A stretch of DNA of 64,000 nt from Rhizosaccharibacter radicis (lineage in GTDB: Bacteria > Pseudomonadota > Alphaproteobacteria > Acetobacterales > Acetobacteraceae). The translations under genes were made by a program, and so were the position numbers. Positions 36,674-47,269 of the stretch are shown piece by piece. The notes beneath the pieces are model-generated. The model was not told the origin of the DNA and did not search any database. It was given only the letters and a program-made list of their open reading frames with translations. Positions within the stretch are counted from its first letter, which is position 1. Every line of letters begins with the position of its first letter. The stretch is from the NCBI GenBank assembly GCA_024508355.1, contig JAMZEJ010000001.1, positions 310,001 through 374,000 of the forward strand, written 5' to 3'.

Positions 36674-39096
36674 CGCTTCCGTTCCGCTCTTCTTGTTCCC
36701 GGCGCGCCGCGCGCCGCGCGGTCGCCGGGGGGACGGCGCGCGCGCTGTTGTGCCTGGGCACGATGCTGGGCGGCTGCAGCACGAGGCCCGAAACCCCGGT
36801 GATCCGTCCGTTGCCGTCGGTGGGGGCGGATGCGGGCAGCGCCGCGCCGCGCATCAACGGCGCCATCGGCACCACCGAGCAGGTCGGATCGGCGGAGGTG
36901 AGCTACGGCCGCGACCAGGTGCCGCACCTGCCGCGCAACGTGTCGCCGGACGCGCCGGTGGGGGCCACCCTCAATTTCTCCGACGCCGACGTGCGCGACG
37001 TGGTGGACCAGATCCTGGGCGGGCTGCTGCACAGCTCCTACACCATCGATCCGGCGGTGAAGGGCACGGTGAGCCTGCACAGCGCAGCACCACTCTACAA
37101 CAGCCAGCTGCTGCCGACCCTGCAGGCTCTGCTTGCCCAGGCCAACGCCACCTTCTTCGAAAGCAACGGCATCTATCGCGTGGTGCCGGCCGGAACCGCC
37201 GCGCCCGGAGTGCCGGGCGGCGCGGGCGGCAGCAATGCCGGGGCCCTCGCCCTGGCCGGATCGAGCGCCGCCGGGGGCGCGGTGATGGTGCCGCTGCGCT
37301 ACGCGGGCGCCGAGGACATGGCCAAGGCGCTGCAGCCCTTCCTCAACGGGGGCGTGCGGGTGGCGGCGGTGCCGGGCGCCAACAGCCTGCTGGTGAGCGG
37401 GGATCCCAACTCGCGCACCGGCGTCATCAGCATGATCCAGGCGTTCGACGTGGATGCGCTGGCCGGACAATCCTACGCGCTGCTGCCGGTGAGCTCGGGC
37501 AGCGCCAAGGATCTCGCCACCGCCCTGCAGGAAGCCCTGCGCGGACGCGGCGGCTCCATGGCGCAGCAGGTGCGCGTGGTGCCCATGAGCCGGGTGGACG
37601 CCGTGCTCGTGGTGGCGTCCGAGAACCGGCTGATCGACGATGCGCGCCGCTTGTTCGCGCTGGTGGAACGGGCGCGGCGGCAGACCGTGCGCTCCTGGCA
37701 CGTGTACTATCTGCAGAACAGCCACGCGAACGACGCGGCCTACGTGCTGCAGCAGGCCTTCACCCCGAACAACGTCACGGCCCAGCCGAGCGCCAGCCCG
37801 CAGCCCAACATTCCGGGCGCGAACGGCCAGAACAACAATGGCGGCTTCGGCGGTGGTGGCCTCGGGGGCGGCGGCGGAGGGCTGGGCGGCGGCCTCGGGG
37901 GCGGCGGGCTCGGCGGTGGTCTTGGTGGCGGTCTGGGCGGCGGCATCGGCGGCGGTTCGGGGATCGGATCGAGCTTCGGCTCCGGTCTCGGCTCCACCGG
38001 GGGTGGGATCGGCACCAACAACAACACCAACAACGCGGCGCCGGGCGGCAGCGGCGGCAACAATCCTCTGCTGGGCGGCCTGGACAGCACGGCGAACGGC
38101 GGCGCGGACGAGCACGCCATGCGGATCATCCCCAACCCGCAGAACAACGCGATCCTGGTCTATGCCACGGAGCAGGAGAACGACACGGTCAACCAGATGC
38201 TGCGCAAGATCGACATCCTGCCCCTGCAGGTGCGCATCGACGCGGTGATCGCGGAGGTCGACCTCAACGACACCCTCCAGTACGGTACGCAGTTCTTCTT
38301 CAAGTCCGGCGGCATCAACGGGATCCTGAGCACCAACAGCCAGACCCTCACCACCGGCACGCTGGCCAACGCCGCGTTCAACACCACGCTGCCCGGCTTC
38401 GTGATCGGCGGGGCCAGCGGCGGGGGCGCTCCCATCGCCATCCAGGCCCTGCAGGCGGTCACCACCGTGCACGTGCTGTCGTCGCCGGAACTGCTGGTGC
38501 TGGACAACCAGCCGGCGCGGCTGCAGGTCGGCCAGCTGGTTCCGGTATCCACCGGCACGCAATCGAGCACGCTCGGCACCGGCTCGCTGTTCAACCAGTA
38601 CACCTACCAGCCGACCGGCGTGATCATGCAGGTGACCCCCCGCGTGAACAATGGCGGCCTGGTGACGCTGGACATCTCCCAGGAGGTCAGCTCGGTGGCC
38701 TCCACCACCAACAACGCGGCCAACAGCAACCCCACCTTCAACGACCAGTCCGTGGTGTCGCGGGTGGTGATCCAGGACGGTCAGACGGTGGGCCTCGCCG
38801 GGCTGATCCGGGACAGCCAGACCCGCGACAACCGTGGCATCCCCTGGCTCAAGGACGTGCCCGTGCTGGGCTTCCTGGCCGGCAACCAGGGCAACCAGCG
38901 CGCGCGCACCGAGCTGCTGATCCTGATCACCCCGCACGTGATCCACGACCAGCGCGACGCCCAGGCGCTGACCGAGGATCTGCGCGACACGCTGGTGAAC
39001 GCCGCCGCCGTGCCCGACGAGCTGACGCCGCAGAAGCAGACCGGCAGTTCCGACCCGCTGCGCCGCCTGCGTCGCGGGGTGGGCCTCGATCACTGA
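36670..39096 (+). CDS. gspD: Type II secretion secretin GspD
   Basis: Outer-membrane secretin forming the exit channel. It is 808 residues with a lipoprotein-type signal ending LGTMLGGC (Cys36). N0 begins at about residue 95 (GATLNFSDADVRDVVDQILG). N1-N3 modules follow, including VMVPLRYAGAEDMAKALQPF and SWHVYYLQNSHANDAAYVLQ. A Gly/Asn-rich insert at about residues 390-463 interrupts the N3 region. The secretin core has VIAEVDLNDTLQYGTQFFF, VHVLSSPELLVLDNQPARLQ, and ends with GQTVGLAGLIRDSQTRDNRG and RTELLILITPHVI. The start overlaps the preceding stop as ATGA. Confidence 0.96.
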   Translation: MTLPFRSSCSRRAARRAVAGGTARALLCLGTMLGGCSTRPETPVIRPLPSVGADAGSAAPRINGAIGTTEQVGSAEVSYGRDQVPHLPRNVSPDAPVGATLNFSDADVRDVVDQILGGLLHSSYTIDPAVKGTVSLHSAAPLYNSQLLPTLQALLAQANATFFESNGIYRVVPAGTAAPGVPGGAGGSNAGALALAGSSAAGGAVMVPLRYAGAEDMAKALQPFLNGGVRVAAVPGANSLLVSGDPNSRTGVISMIQAFDVDALAGQSYALLPVSSGSAKDLATALQEALRGRGGSMAQQVRVVPMSRVDAVLVVASENRLIDDARRLFALVERARRQTVRSWHVYYLQNSHANDAAYVLQQAFTPNNVTAQPSASPQPNIPGANGQNNNGGFGGGGLGGGGGGLGGGLGGGGLGGGLGGGLGGGIGGGSGIGSSFGSGLGSTGGGIGTNNNTNNAAPGGSGGNNPLLGGLDSTANGGADEHAMRIIPNPQNNAILVYATEQENDTVNQMLRKIDILPLQVRIDAVIAEVDLNDTLQYGTQFFFKSGGINGILSTNSQTLTTGTLANAAFNTTLPGFVIGGASGGGAPIAIQALQAVTTVHVLSSPELLVLDNQPARLQVGQLVPVSTGTQSSTLGTGSLFNQYTYQPTGVIMQVTPRVNNGGLVTLDISQEVSSVASTTNNAANSNPTFNDQSVVSRVVIQDGQTVGLAGLIRDSQTRDNRGIPWLKDVPVLGFLAGNQGNQRARTELLILITPHVIHDQRDAQALTEDLRDTLVNAAAVPDELTPQKQTGSSDPLRRLRRGVGLDH
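37840..38060 (+). repeat. Gly-rich repetitive tract inside gspD
   Basis: GGC/GGT-rich codons encode runs of GGG and GLGGG-like units followed by Asn-rich NNNTNN. The tract is about 220 bases long, in frame, and lies in the periplasmic N3 part of the secretin. It probably forms a flexible loop. Confidence 0.75.
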
Positions 39097-39388
39097 AGCG
39101 GAAAGCCGGTCGAGCGCCATGCCGTCCGGTCGACCGGCTGAGGAAGGCGCCGCTGGGACGCCTTCGCGCGCGCCGGTCCCCGGCCTGGTTCGCCGCCTGA
39201 TCCAGAACCTGTCCGGAATGCCGACCTGCGTCCGGGCCGATCGCGGTGGGGCGGCGGTCGATCCGAAGCGCGACCGGACGCCAATGCGGCGGGGATTGGG
39301 GCCGGAAGCAGGCTCCGGAGCCGGCGGGTCGGCAACCGGCGCAACGGCGCCAGCCGCACGAAAACCGTGGCCGCCGGCATCCGGAGCG

Positions 39389-40458
39389 ATGCGCCGCTGG
39401 CCGGTGCGGCAGGCAGCCGCCCGCGCCCTGGTCCGGATGTTCTTTCCGCCATGGTCGGGACAGCAGGCCCGCAGCGGCGCGACCTTGGTGAGCCGCGAGC
39501 GCGGCTTCGCGCTGCTGATCGTGTTGTGGACGCTGGTGCTGTTGTCGCTGCTGGTGGGGGCGCTGGCGGCGGCGGGTGGCGGCCGGGCGCGGGTGGCGGA
39601 CGCGCTGCGCCGCAATGCCGAGCTCGACGCCGCCGCGGAAGGCGGGGTGCAGGAAGCGATGTTCCACCTGCTGGACCGTTCCCGCGCGCGCTGGCCGGCG
39701 GACGGGCGGGTGCGCGAGGTGCGCCGCGGTCCGGTGGTGCTGCGCGTGCTGATCGAGACCGAGGCGGGGAAGATCAATCCCAACCAGGCGCAGCCCGCGC
39801 TGCTGGAAGCGCTGCTGCTGGCGGTGGGAGCCGATCGGGACACGGCACGGCAGCTGGCGCTCAACATCGAGAGCTGGCGGCGGCCGGGCATGCCGGTGGC
39901 CGGGGGCGTGGGGAACGGCGGGGCGTTGGCCAATGCCTACGCGGCGGCCGGGCGCGATTACGGTCCGCCCGGGCAGCCTTTCGAAAGCCTCGACGAGCTG
40001 GGGCTGGTGCTCGGCATGACGCCGGCGCTGCTCGACAGGATGGCGCCGCACCTCACCCTGTTCCGCCAGGGCGATCCGGACCCGGGGTCGGCCGACCCGG
40101 TGGTGCGTCGCGCGCTGGAGATCGCGGCCGGGGGCGCGGGCGGGGCGGGCAGCGTCATCGATGCCGGCGGCGGCCAGGGGACGGGCCAGGGGGGAGGCCA
40201 GGGGGGAGGCCAGGGCCCGGCGAGGGACGAGAGCGTGGTGTCGATCTGGGTGGATGCGGCGATCGGCGACCGGCACGCGGTGCGCCATGCGGTGGCGGCC
40301 GGCCCCGGCGAAGGCAACGCGGCCGCCACCGGCGCGTCCCCGCTGCGCATCCTGGCGCTCGACCCGGTGGCTCTGCCGCCGCGCCGGCTGCGCGCCGGAA
40401 GCGGAACCGCGACGGACGCGGGCGCGCCGGCCGGCGATGACGCCGGGGCGGCCGACCG

Positions 40459-40462
<4 letters not shown>
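39389..40462 (+). CDS. gspK: Type II secretion minor pseudopilin GspK
   Basis: Largest minor pseudopilin, capping the pseudopilus. The processed part starts at RERG|FALLIVLWTLVLLSLL and continues with the GspK alpha domain (INPNQAQPALLEALLLAVGA, FESLDELGLVLGMTPALLDR). Start position is unsure: ATG 39389 gives a leader of about 40 residues, ATG 39437 a shorter one, and GTG 39488 a six-residue leader; none has a strong ribosome-binding site. The 290 bases before it, after gspD, hold no other gene and the frame stays open to 39119. A low-complexity GQGGG tract lies at about 40172-40216. The gspJ start overlaps its stop. Confidence 0.88.
40172..40216 (+). repeat. 12-base tandem repeats inside gspK
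   Basis: About 3.75 units close to GGCCAGGGGGGA encode GQGT/GQGG-type residues. They are in frame, so copy changes would be tolerated. Confidence 0.65.
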
Positions 40463-42424
<1,962 letters not shown>

Positions 42425-42536
42425 GCCCCAGGCCCGGAGTTCCCGCGGTGGCGCGATCCGGCCGCGCGCCCCGGACCGGTGGCCGGATCGGTCGCCAAAC
42501 CGGCCGCGGGCCGTTCCCGTCGCGGGTGGCCGCGTC

Positions 42537-43466
42537 GTGACCGCGCCGCGCCGTGTGCTGGTCACCGGGCTGTCGGGCTTCGTCGGGCGGCATGTGGCCG
42601 CGATCTTCCGCGAGTTGCTGCCCGACACCGGCCTGCTGCCGCTCGGCTGCGACGTGGCGGACGGGCAAGCGGTGCGGCGGGCGGTTCGGGACGCGCGGCC
42701 GGACGGGGTGCTGCATCTGGCGGCGGTGAGCGCGATCCCGCTCGCCCAGAAGGAACCCGACCGCGCCTGGGCGGTGAACCTTCACGGCACCCTGAACCTG
42801 GCCCGTGCCGTGCTGGAGGAAGCGCCGGGCGCGCCGTTCCTGTTCGCGTCCAGCGCCGACGCCTATGGCGCGAGCTTCCGGAGCGGCGTCGCGCTCGGGG
42901 AGGATGCGCCGCTCGCGCCCTTGAACATCTATGGCGCCACCAAGGCGGCGGCGGATCTGGCCCTGGGCGCGATGGCCGCCTCGGATGGCCTGCGGGCGAT
43001 CCGGCTGCGGCCGTTCAACCACACCGGGGCGGGGCAGTCCGACGGGTTCGCGGTGCCGGCCTTCGCCGCCCAGCTGGCGGCGATCGGCGCGGGAAACCGC
43101 GAGCCGGTGCTGCGGATCGGCAATCTGGACGCGTCGCGGGACTTCCTCGACGTGCGCGACGTGGCGCGGGCCTATGCGCTGTGCTTCCGGCACGCCGACC
43201 GGCTCGCGCCCGGCACGATGATCAATCTTTGCTCCGGATCGCCGCGCCGCATCGGCGACGTGCTGGACGCGCTGATCCGCCTGTCCGGGCTGCGGCCGCG
43301 GATCGAGACCGATCCGGCGCGGCTGCGGCCCTCGGACATCCCCATGGCCCGGGGCGACGCGTCGCGCGCGCAGGCGCTGCTCGGATGGACGCCGGAGATC
43401 GGCTGGGACGACACGCTGCGCGCCGTGCTGGCCGACTGGCGGGACAGAACCGCGACCGGCGGCTGA
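42537..43466 (+). CDS. rmd: GDP-6-deoxy-D-mannose reductase (Rmd-type)
   Basis: NAD(P)-dependent SDR enzyme expected to reduce the Gmd product to GDP-D-rhamnose (EC 1.1.1.281). It has 309 residues and starts at GTG 42537. Seen are the nucleotide-binding VLVTGLSGFVGRHVA, LHLAAVSAIPLAQKEP, SSADAYG, the catalytic YGATKAAAD (YxxxK), and the Rmd-like RPFNHTGAGQSDGFAVPAFA segment. Its position after gmd supports this role over other epimerases. GDP-D-rhamnose would supply the glycosyltransferases further downstream. Confidence 0.85.
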   Translation: MTAPRRVLVTGLSGFVGRHVAAIFRELLPDTGLLPLGCDVADGQAVRRAVRDARPDGVLHLAAVSAIPLAQKEPDRAWAVNLHGTLNLARAVLEEAPGAPFLFASSADAYGASFRSGVALGEDAPLAPLNIYGATKAAADLALGAMAASDGLRAIRLRPFNHTGAGQSDGFAVPAFAAQLAAIGAGNREPVLRIGNLDASRDFLDVRDVARAYALCFRHADRLAPGTMINLCSGSPRRIGDVLDALIRLSGLRPRIETDPARLRPSDIPMARGDASRAQALLGWTPEIGWDDTLRAVLADWRDRTATGG

Positions 43467-43665
43467 GCATGGGGCGGCCCCCCGTGCGCGGGCCGTGATC
43501 CGGTCCGCCGCGAGGCCGCTGGCGCCGGGCGGTGCTTCCGGCAGGCATGGGGGTTCCACCTCCTTCGTTCCTGCCCGAGGCGGGGTCCGGATGCGCGTCC
43601 CGGCCGTCTGGGCGCCCGGGCGCGGTTCTGCGAAGCTGGCGGCTCGTCGTTGCCGGAGCCAGATC

Positions 43666-44529
43666 ATGACCACGCATCGCCTTCGCTTCCGGCAGCTCGA
43701 CGTGTTCTCGGCCGAGCCGTTCGGCGGCAATCCCCTGGCGGTCGTGGCGGGCGCGGACGGGATGGACGACGCGGCCATGCAGCGCTTCGCGCGCTGGACC
43801 AACCTCAGCGAGACCACCTTCCTGCTGGAGCCGACCCCGGAAGGCCGGGCGGGCGGCGCGGATTACCGGGTGCGGATCTTCACCCCGGAAGAGGAACTGC
43901 CCTTCGCCGGGCATCCGACGCTGGGCACGGCGGCGGCCTGGGCGATGGACCACCGGCCGGAAGGCGACGGCCTCATCGTGCAGGAATGCGGGATCGGGCT
44001 GGTGAAGGTGCGCCGGAACGCGGATACCCTCGCTTTCGCCGCGCCTCCCCTGCGCCGGTACGGGCCGGTGGAGCCCGCGCTGATGGACCGCCTGCTGCGG
44101 GCCTTCGGGCTGGACGCGGCGGAGGTGGAAGCGTCCAGCTGGCTCGATAACGGGCCGAACTGGGTGGGGCTGCTGGTGCGTTCGCGCGAACGCTTGTTGT
44201 CGCTGCGGCCGGACCTGCGCGGCCTGGGCGACGTGAAGCCGGGGCTGGCGGCGCGGTGCGAAGGTGAACACGGCGCCGACGACGTCCGGCTGGAGGTGCG
44301 CGCCTTCGTGCCGGGATCGGCCGTGCCGGAGGACCCGGTCACCGGGAGCCTCAATGCCGGCATGGCGCAATGGCTGATGGAAAGCGGGCGGATGCCGGAC
44401 AGCTATGTCGCCGCCCAGGGCACGGTGCTCGGCCGCAGCGGACGGGTGCACGCGGGGCGCGACCCGGACGGCACCGTGTGGATCGGCGGCGCGTGCCGTT
44501 GCCGGATCGAGGGATGGATGGAGCCCTGA
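43666..44529 (+). CDS. PhzF family isomerase-like protein
   Basis: Cytosolic protein of the PhzF/DAPEPF fold, 287 residues. Members include the phenazine isomerase PhzF and many enzymes of unknown substrate. Family features are QLDVFSAEPFGGNPLAVV (about residues 8-25), NLSETTFLL with the catalytic Glu (about 46-54), FTPEEELPFAGHPTLGTAAA (about 68-87) and the C-terminal EDPVTGSLNAGMAQWL (about 225-240). The ATG at 43666 has GGAG eight bases upstream. No phenazine genes are nearby, so the specific reaction is unknown. Confidence 0.88.
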   Translation: MTTHRLRFRQLDVFSAEPFGGNPLAVVAGADGMDDAAMQRFARWTNLSETTFLLEPTPEGRAGGADYRVRIFTPEEELPFAGHPTLGTAAAWAMDHRPEGDGLIVQECGIGLVKVRRNADTLAFAAPPLRRYGPVEPALMDRLLRAFGLDAAEVEASSWLDNGPNWVGLLVRSRERLLSLRPDLRGLGDVKPGLAARCEGEHGADDVRLEVRAFVPGSAVPEDPVTGSLNAGMAQWLMESGRMPDSYVAAQGTVLGRSGRVHAGRDPDGTVWIGGACRCRIEGWMEP

Positions 44530-44560
44530 TACCGGAAGGCCGCGGGCGCCGTCCGCCCCG

Positions 44561-46015
44561 ATGATCCCCGTCCGGAACGGGCGAGCTCGCGTTCCCCGCC
44601 CGGGGAAGCGAGCGGAAGGAACGGGGGCTGGCGGGCCGTTGGTCGGCGGACTGTCGGCTGGCGGGGTGGCGCTGGCGATGTCGTCGCTGCTGGTGGCGGT
44701 GCACGCGCTGCTGCTGCCGGGCGGCCACTGGATGGCGGACGAGTTCCTGGTGGCGGAAACCGACGCCCGCAACGGCTGGCGGTCGGTGCTGGGGCGGTTC
44801 TGGTTCTGGAGCCCGCGACCGGCCGCGGAGCTGCTGGGAACGCCCTATCTGCTGCTGGCGCATGCGCTGCAACGGCCGCTGGCGGCGCCGTTCCTGTGCG
44901 CCTTGTGGGTCGGAACCGCGGCCGGGGTCGCCTGGGCCGCGCGGCTGGCGGGGGAACGCCATCCCTGGCGCCTGTCGGTGCTGTTGTTCGCCCTGTTGCT
45001 GTGCCTGTCCCGGCCGGACCAGATGTTCTTCTGGCCGCTGGCCACCGTCGCCTATCTGCCCTGCTGGGCCGGGCTGGCGGTGGCCGCGATGCTGTTGCGC
45101 AGCGACCGGGAGTTTCCCCGGCTGCTGCCGGCGGCGCTGCTGCTGGCCGCCTTCTCGGCGGAGGTGGGCGCGGCGACGGTTCTGCTGGGCATCGCGTTGA
45201 TGATGCTGCCGGGCATGGCCGGACGCACCGGCTTCCGGAGCGCGATCCGCGAGGAGCGCTGGATGATGCTGGCCGCCGCCGGGGCGCTCGGGATCTGCGT
45301 GCTGGTGGCGACGGCGCGGGTCAGCACCATGAGCGAGATATTCGACCGTGGCAGCGGTCTGGGGGGATCGTGGCCGCGCAGTCTGCTGGCCTCCGTGCCG
45401 GCGTTCGCGGCCGCCCTGCCCGCCGTGCCCGGAATGCCCTGGTGGGCGGGCGCGGCGGCCAAGACCGCGCTGTTGTTCGGGCTGCCGGCACCGGACGCGG
45501 AACCGCGTCGCCGCCGGCGGCTGTTCGCGTGGGGCCTGGCGCTGCTGGGCGGTGCGTGGCTGTCGGTGCTGCTGGCGCTGCACCAGTTCGGGGCGCTGTG
45601 CTGTTCGCGCCATGCGTCGTTGCGGCAGGGCATGATCCTGCTGGCGCTCCTGTGCTTCGCGGCCCTGCTGCCCCGCAAGGGGCGGCCCGTTGGCAGCCCC
45701 AGGGGGCGGGAAGCGCGGTTGTGGCTGGTGCCGCTGGTGCTGGCGGTCCTGCTTTGCGGGCGGCTGCCGGTGGTGGCGGGCGACCTGCATCGCCTGCCGG
45801 CGTTCCTCCGGGCGCGGGAAGCGGAATGGCGGTCCGGGCGGTCGGCGGGCGATGCCATGATGCTGCGGGTCGGGCCGGGCGGCCGGTTGTTCGGCGGTCC
45901 GGACTGGAAGCCCGGTTCGCTGGTGCGCGCGAACGGGGGCGAACCGGGGTTCGGCCTGGACGGCATCGCCGCCTTCTTCAACAAGCGGCGGATCGAGGCG
46001 CGGCCGGTGCCCTGA
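44561..46015 (+). CDS. Polytopic membrane protein of unknown function
   Basis: A 484-residue protein with about ten hydrophobic segments spread over residues 35-430, for example LALAMSSLLVAVHALLL-like, LCALWVGTAAGVAWAARLAG and LWLVPLVLAVLLCGRLPVV. It starts MIPVRNG; an ATG at 44678 (MSSLLVAVH) would drop 39 residues. A short periplasmic loop after the first helix contains DEFLVAETDARNG, in which an acidic pair follows helix one as in C-type membrane glycosyltransferases and oligosaccharide ligases. That resemblance is weak. Its place within a sugar locus makes a role in envelope glycan assembly plausible, but I do not recognise the family. Confidence 0.7.
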   Translation: MIPVRNGRARVPRPGKRAEGTGAGGPLVGGLSAGGVALAMSSLLVAVHALLLPGGHWMADEFLVAETDARNGWRSVLGRFWFWSPRPAAELLGTPYLLLAHALQRPLAAPFLCALWVGTAAGVAWAARLAGERHPWRLSVLLFALLLCLSRPDQMFFWPLATVAYLPCWAGLAVAAMLLRSDREFPRLLPAALLLAAFSAEVGAATVLLGIALMMLPGMAGRTGFRSAIREERWMMLAAAGALGICVLVATARVSTMSEIFDRGSGLGGSWPRSLLASVPAFAAALPAVPGMPWWAGAAAKTALLFGLPAPDAEPRRRRRLFAWGLALLGGAWLSVLLALHQFGALCCSRHASLRQGMILLALLCFAALLPRKGRPVGSPRGREARLWLVPLVLAVLLCGRLPVVAGDLHRLPAFLRAREAEWRSGRSAGDAMMLRVGPGGRLFGGPDWKPGSLVRANGGEPGFGLDGIAAFFNKRRIEARPVP

Positions 46016-46266
46016 GCGGACGGCCCCGGATGGCGGGGCTCCTGGTCCGTTGGGCGTTGGCAGGGCGGCGCGGGCGCGGATCGGCGCCGGAACGGCGATC
46101 GTCGAGGTCATGAGCGTCCGGGGAACGCCCGGCCGCCGGGAAGCCCCCCTGTGTCGGCTCCCGGTCTCCCCCCATCGGCCGCCCCCGGGTGCCCCGCCGT
46201 GCCGGCCGGGGAGGTCCGGGCGGAAAGATGAGGCGGCAGAGCCGCCGGCGGAGGCCGTCCGGCGGA

Positions 46267-47160
46267 CTAGCCGCGGCGGCGATAGGCGCTGCCGTCTTCC
46301 GCGCGCTGGGGATCGTTCACGTAGCGGCCGCCCTCGGGCACCGCGAGGATCTCGAAACGGTCGGCGAGGCCGTGCAGGGCGGTGCGCATGGTCTGGCCAT
46401 GCATGGGACGCCCGTGGCCGGTCACCACCACCTCCGGCTGCAGCGCGGCGAGCCGGCGGACGCTGTCGTGCGCGGCCTGCCAGTCATGGGTGAAGTAGCG
46501 CGGCGGACCGTGCAGCTCGGGCTCCTGGGTGGCGGTGGCATAGGCGGATTCGGGCGCGGTGGTGGTGAAGGCGTCACCCGCCACCAGGCAGCCGTCGCGT
46601 TCGCGCCAGAAAGAAACGTGACCGACCGAATGGCCGGGGGTGTGGATCACCTGCCAGTCGGACAGGCCGGGCACGCTGTTGTCCGGGGGCAGGGGTCGGA
46701 GCCACCGGCGCACATCCACCGGGGACCGGGGGAACAAGGGGGCGAGCAGGGTCATGAGGCCGCCGCCGGCACCGGGATCGGCGGGGGGATAGGAGGCGCT
46801 TCCGTCGAGATAGGGCATCTCGAGCGGATGGGCGTAGACGGGCACGTCCCAGCGTTCCAGCAGCGAATGCAGCGCGCCGACATGATCGAAATGGCCATGG
46901 GTGAGCAGGATGGCGGCCGGGGGCACGCCCTCGCCGAAACGCCTGGCCGCCGCCGCCTCGATCGCGTGGGCCGAGCCGGTCACGCCGGCATCCACGAGCA
47001 CCCATCCCGGCCGGTGCGGGACGCCCAGAAACAGCACGTTGGCGATCATGGTGCGCCGGCAGGACAGGTCGGGCGCCACGGCCACGGTGCCGTCGGCGCC
47101 TTCCGTGCCGTGCAGCGCATCGGGATCGATCGGAACCTGTTGTGCCATCCCGGTGCCCAT
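46267..47160 (-). CDS. Metallo-beta-lactamase fold hydrolase
   Basis: Soluble 297-residue hydrolase of the MBL superfamily. The binuclear metal site is complete: THGHFDHVG (about residues 87-95, HxHxDH), HTPGHSVGHVSFW (about 173-185), GDAF with the bridging Asp, and a final VVVTGHGRPMHG (about 248-259). The pattern fits general MBL-fold enzymes such as thioesterases, lactonases or glyoxalase II-like proteins rather than antibiotic beta-lactamases. A second ATG four codons in (MAQQ) is possible. It diverges from the deaminase gene 109 bases away. The 250 bases downstream to 46016 contain nothing supported. Confidence 0.88.
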   Translation of the reverse strand: MGTGMAQQVPIDPDALHGTEGADGTVAVAPDLSCRRTMIANVLFLGVPHRPGWVLVDAGVTGSAHAIEAAAARRFGEGVPPAAILLTHGHFDHVGALHSLLERWDVPVYAHPLEMPYLDGSASYPPADPGAGGGLMTLLAPLFPRSPVDVRRWLRPLPPDNSVPGLSDWQVIHTPGHSVGHVSFWRERDGCLVAGDAFTTTAPESAYATATQEPELHGPPRYFTHDWQAAHDSVRRLAALQPEVVVTGHGRPMHGQTMRTALHGLADRFEILAVPEGGRYVNDPQRAEDGSAYRRRG

Positions 47161-47269
47161 TCCTGTGCGTTAAAGCGTGCACAACACCCGCGCGGCCGCG
47201 TCGTTGCGCGGGATCGTCGACCGGAATGGCGGCTTGATCCCCGGGGCGGGCCGGACGACGCTCGGGACG

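Noticed and set aside
35851..39933. A 1360-codon minus-strand open frame opposite gspD
   Set aside because: Low-complexity Arg/Pro/Ala/Gly product with no family features; the plus strand has a clear secretin.
40172..40216. Repeats in gspK and gspL considered as a CRISPR-like array
   Set aside because: Units are 12 bases, contiguous without spacers, and in frame with coding sequence.
46016..46266. Small genes in the gap after the membrane protein
   Set aside because: Open frames exist, but none has a ribosome-binding site, motif or non-random composition.
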